Source: Clostridia bacterium
GTDB lineage: Bacteria > Bacillota > Clostridia > Christensenellales > Borkfalkiaceae
Length of the DNA stretch: 8,558 nucleotides
Reading direction: 5' to 3'
Assembly: GCA_029071285.1 (NCBI GenBank)
Contig: JAIEAS010000316.1
Location: 1-8,558 of the forward strand
Positions 6,649-8,558 of this stretch are shown here, in pieces; the stretch's first letter is position 1; each line of letters opens with the position of its first letter. A model generated the notes under the pieces. That model was not told the origin of the DNA. It did not search any database and saw nothing but the letters and a program-made list of their open reading frames with translations. The translations under genes and the position numbers were made by a program.

Positions 6649-8558
6649 TTATTGATTGTACCAGTCCTTGTGGGCAATGTCTGGAATTTTTATCTGCGGT
6701 GAGTCGGTGTTGCTACCAAGATTAACGGGCGGCAGAGTAATTTCTTTGCCTAAATAAACGTCTTTACCGTCGGTAAAATAGGGAGTAACGTAATAAGTGT
6801 AAGAACCTTCTTTGGGATAATCGCAGATAGTTTCTTGCCATTTTCCGTCATAAATTACCTCTTGTTTGCCGTTTTTGGTGCGTTTTACAATAAATGAATA
6901 GTACTTCGCGTAACATAATTTAATGTTTACGGCGTTATTATTTATTGAAATTTCGGGCGTGGATATATAAGGAACGGAAAATCTGTCCGACTGAATTTTA
7001 GGCTCGTTGCCTTTTAAAACTTTTACGGTAATCGTATTAAGGACAGGGCAGACAGGGTCTGCTAATACAATTTTGTTGTTTTCGGAGTATTCTTCCAAAT
7101 CGATTTTTACCGTAACCGTTCCGCTGTCGGTGTCCAGCATTTCCGGCTTATGCTCAGAATAAAGCTGGTCGAGTGCGTTTTGTAATATTTTACAGCAATC
7201 ATTTCCTCCTGTAATCTGTGAACGTTTATTGTCTTTGTCGCCAAGCCAAACGGCTATACAATTTTCAGCCGTGTAACTTATTGCGTAGGCATCGGTGTTG
7301 CCGTCTGTGTTGCCGCAGGTGCCTGTTTTTGACGCGATATCAAAATCAAAATTTTTTAATTTTTTAGCTGTGCCGCTTTCGGTAGTTTCAAGCAGCATAT
7401 CGTTTATAAGCGAACATGTGCCTTCGGAATACACCTTGCTTTTTATCGGTTTGTTTTGGTACAATACTTTGCCGTCTTTTGATACGATCTCTTTGATAAA
7501 CCGTGAAGGGGTGTAACTGCCGCCGTTAGGGAAAATTGTATAACAATCGGCAAGCTCTTTTAAGGATAGTCCGTACTTCATTCCGCCGAGTGCTAGCGAC
7601 AAATTTTTTTCGTCGTCCTCAAGTTTTAAATTCATTGCGGTAACGTATTTTTCTATTTTGTCTATAGTAAGGGCGTTAAGCGTTTTAACTGCAGGAACGT
7701 TATAGCTATACTTTAGGCTGTCAGTTACTGATACGTAGCCGTGGTATTTTTTATCGAAATTCTCGGGAGAGTAACCGCCGTAGTCGATTTTTTCGTCTAA
7801 GATTTTTGTGAAAGGGCTCAACTGCTTTTCTTCGATTGCGGGCGCGTAAACGAACAGGGGCTTAACTGTTGACCCCGGCTGGCGTTTTACGCTGCCGATA
7901 GTTGACTTATAAGCTTTTACGCCTCCGCTGAAATTATCTGTTACTATTGCCGCATTATCGCAGGGATAGTCGGTCTGTTCGAGCAGGTTTTGCATTTTGC
8001 AATTCAAATAAGTCTTTATAATACAGCCGTCGGCAAGGGAATAGTAGTTGAAGTCAATGTCTCCCAGCTCGTCAAAGACGGCGTTTATATAATCTCCGTG
8101 TTTGGAGGTTTTTGTTGTCTGAACGGCATTCAACGGTTCTTTTATTGACTGGGTATAAGTTGTTTTATCGATGTAACCGCAATCAAGCATATTTTTAAGA
8201 ACCAGATTTCTGCGCGAAAGGCTTTTTTCGGGATTTTTGAAAGGGGAGTAATTGTTCGGCGAAGCCAAAAGTCCTACTATAGTCGCGCTTTCGGTAAGTG
8301 TCAGATCTTCGGCTTTTTTGTTAAAATAGAATTCCGCCGCGCTTTGAAGTCCGTAGCATTTGTGCCCGAAATATATCGTATTCAGGTACATTTCGAGAAT
8401 TTGATTTTTCTCGTATCGCTTTTCAAGTTTTTTGGTGAGTTTAATTTCTTTCAGTTTGCGTTTAATCGTTTTATCGTTTGAAAGGTGTGTATTTTTTATA
8501 AGCTGCTGGCTTATGGTTGATGCGCCCTGTTTAAATGAACCCGCTTTCAGGTTGGTAA
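6649..8558 (-). CDS. Class A penicillin-binding protein (glycosyltransferase/transpeptidase), 5' end outside window
   Basis: The frame stays open to the right edge, so the Met encoded at 8391-8389 is internal, not the start; about 635 residues are visible. The protein polymerises and cross-links peptidoglycan outside the cytoplasmic membrane. Before 8391 the frame encodes GASTISQQLIKN and a Lys-rich segment leading into QILEMYLNTIYFG, conserved motifs of glycosyltransferase family 51; the first catalytic Glu and the membrane anchor would be outside. Counting from the Met at 8391, the transpeptidase domain shows S174-T-V-K177 (nucleophile in PGSTVKP, codon 7872-7870), the SxN motif SYN at 229-231 and KTG at 355-357. 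All catalytic motifs in view are intact. After about residue 410 comes a beta-rich extension of some 170 residues, its last part resembling an Fn3/Ig-like module, ending without a membrane segment. The gene converges on thiI and shares its terminator. The subfamily (PBP1a-like or other) cannot be settled here. Confidence 0.95.
   Translation of the reverse strand, partial: TNLKAGSFKQGASTISQQLIKNTHLSNDKTIKRKLKEIKLTKKLEKRYEKNQILEMYLNTIYFGHKCYGLQSAAEFYFNKKAEDLTLTESATIVGLLASPNNYSPFKNPEKSLSRRNLVLKNMLDCGYIDKTTYTQSIKEPLNAVQTTKTSKHGDYINAVFDELGDIDFNYYSLADGCIIKTYLNCKMQNLLEQTDYPCDNAAIVTDNFSGGVKAYKSTIGSVKRQPGSTVKPLFVYAPAIEEKQLSPFTKILDEKIDYGGYSPENFDKKYHGYVSVTDSLKYSYNVPAVKTLNALTIDKIEKYVTAMNLKLEDDEKNLSLALGGMKYGLSLKELADCYTIFPNGGSYTPSRFIKEIVSKDGKVLYQNKPIKSKVYSEGTCSLINDMLLETTESGTAKKLKNFDFDIASKTGTCGNTDGNTDAYAISYTAENCIAVWLGDKDNKRSQITGGNDCCKILQNALDQLYSEHKPEMLDTDSGTVTVKIDLEEYSENNKIVLADPVCPVLNTITVKVLKGNEPKIQSDRFSVPYISTPEISINNNAVNIKLCYAKYYSFIVKRTKNGKQEVIYDGKWQETICDYPKEGSYTYYVTPYFTDGKDVYLGKEITLPPVNLGSNTDSPQIKIPDIAHKDWYNQ

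Noticed and set aside
6471..6725. Short + strand open frame crossing the thiI end and the terminator
   Set aside because: It overlaps thiI in another frame and runs through the terminator hairpin into the convergent gene, with no protein resemblance.
7300..7325. Short internal repeat GNTDGNTDA after the KTG motif of the penicillin-binding protein
   Set aside because: It is a small in-frame similarity in a loop typical of this region in class A PBPs, not a repeat element.
8389..8391. ATG as the start of the penicillin-binding protein
   Set aside because: The same frame upstream encodes conserved glycosyltransferase motifs (GASTISQQLIKN, QILE) to the window edge, so this Met is internal.
3498..8558. 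A cell-wall module joining the DapF-like domain to the penicillin-binding protein
   Set aside because: The two are in convergent units separated by a terminator and two sulfur-transfer genes, and the DapF-like domain lacks a catalytic Cys. Proximity alone is not evidence.

Overview
The window looks like a chromosomal segment of an anaerobic low-to-mid GC Firmicute, probably an uncultured gut-type clostridium. The basis is codon use, the short rhodanese-less ThiI, clostridial-style class A penicillin-binding protein sequence and many cysteines in an exported protein. The species cannot be named from the sequence alone. There are no RNA genes, mobile elements, CRISPR arrays or long non-coding stretches; the window is almost fully coding.

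Positions 1-6613 (+ strand) read as one tightly packed transcription unit. It runs from the 3' end of carA (carbamoyl-phosphate synthase glutaminase subunit), through a very long carB, to a NifS/IscS-type cysteine desulfurase and then thiI (tRNA 4-thiouridine synthase). carA and carB overlap by 8 bases, carB and the desulfurase share one base (TAATG), and the desulfurase and thiI are 3 bases apart. The first pair makes carbamoyl phosphate for pyrimidines and arginine. The last pair is a sulfur relay for tRNA thiolation, the desulfurase supplying persulfide sulfur to ThiI. A 23-base hairpin with T-rich flanks on both sides follows thiI. It probably terminates both this unit and the convergent gene.

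The most unusual object is carB. Its reading frame encodes 1350 residues: a complete CarB of about 1070 residues fused in frame to a complete diaminopimelate epimerase (DapF)-like domain of about 276 residues. In that DapF domain the first catalytic cysteine is replaced by alanine (A1145), a substrate-binding Asn appears replaced by Phe (F1265), and a conserved Arg by Lys (K1284). The second catalytic cysteine (C1292) remains. The domain is therefore probably not an ordinary DAP epimerase. It may be a ligand-binding or structural module attached to carbamoyl-phosphate synthase, or a repurposed enzyme.

Positions 6649-8558 (- strand) hold most of a class A penicillin-binding protein. Its glycosyltransferase and transpeptidase domains and a beta-rich C-terminal extension are visible, and its start lies beyond the right edge. 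It converges on thiI and shows no sign of being functionally linked to the + strand unit.
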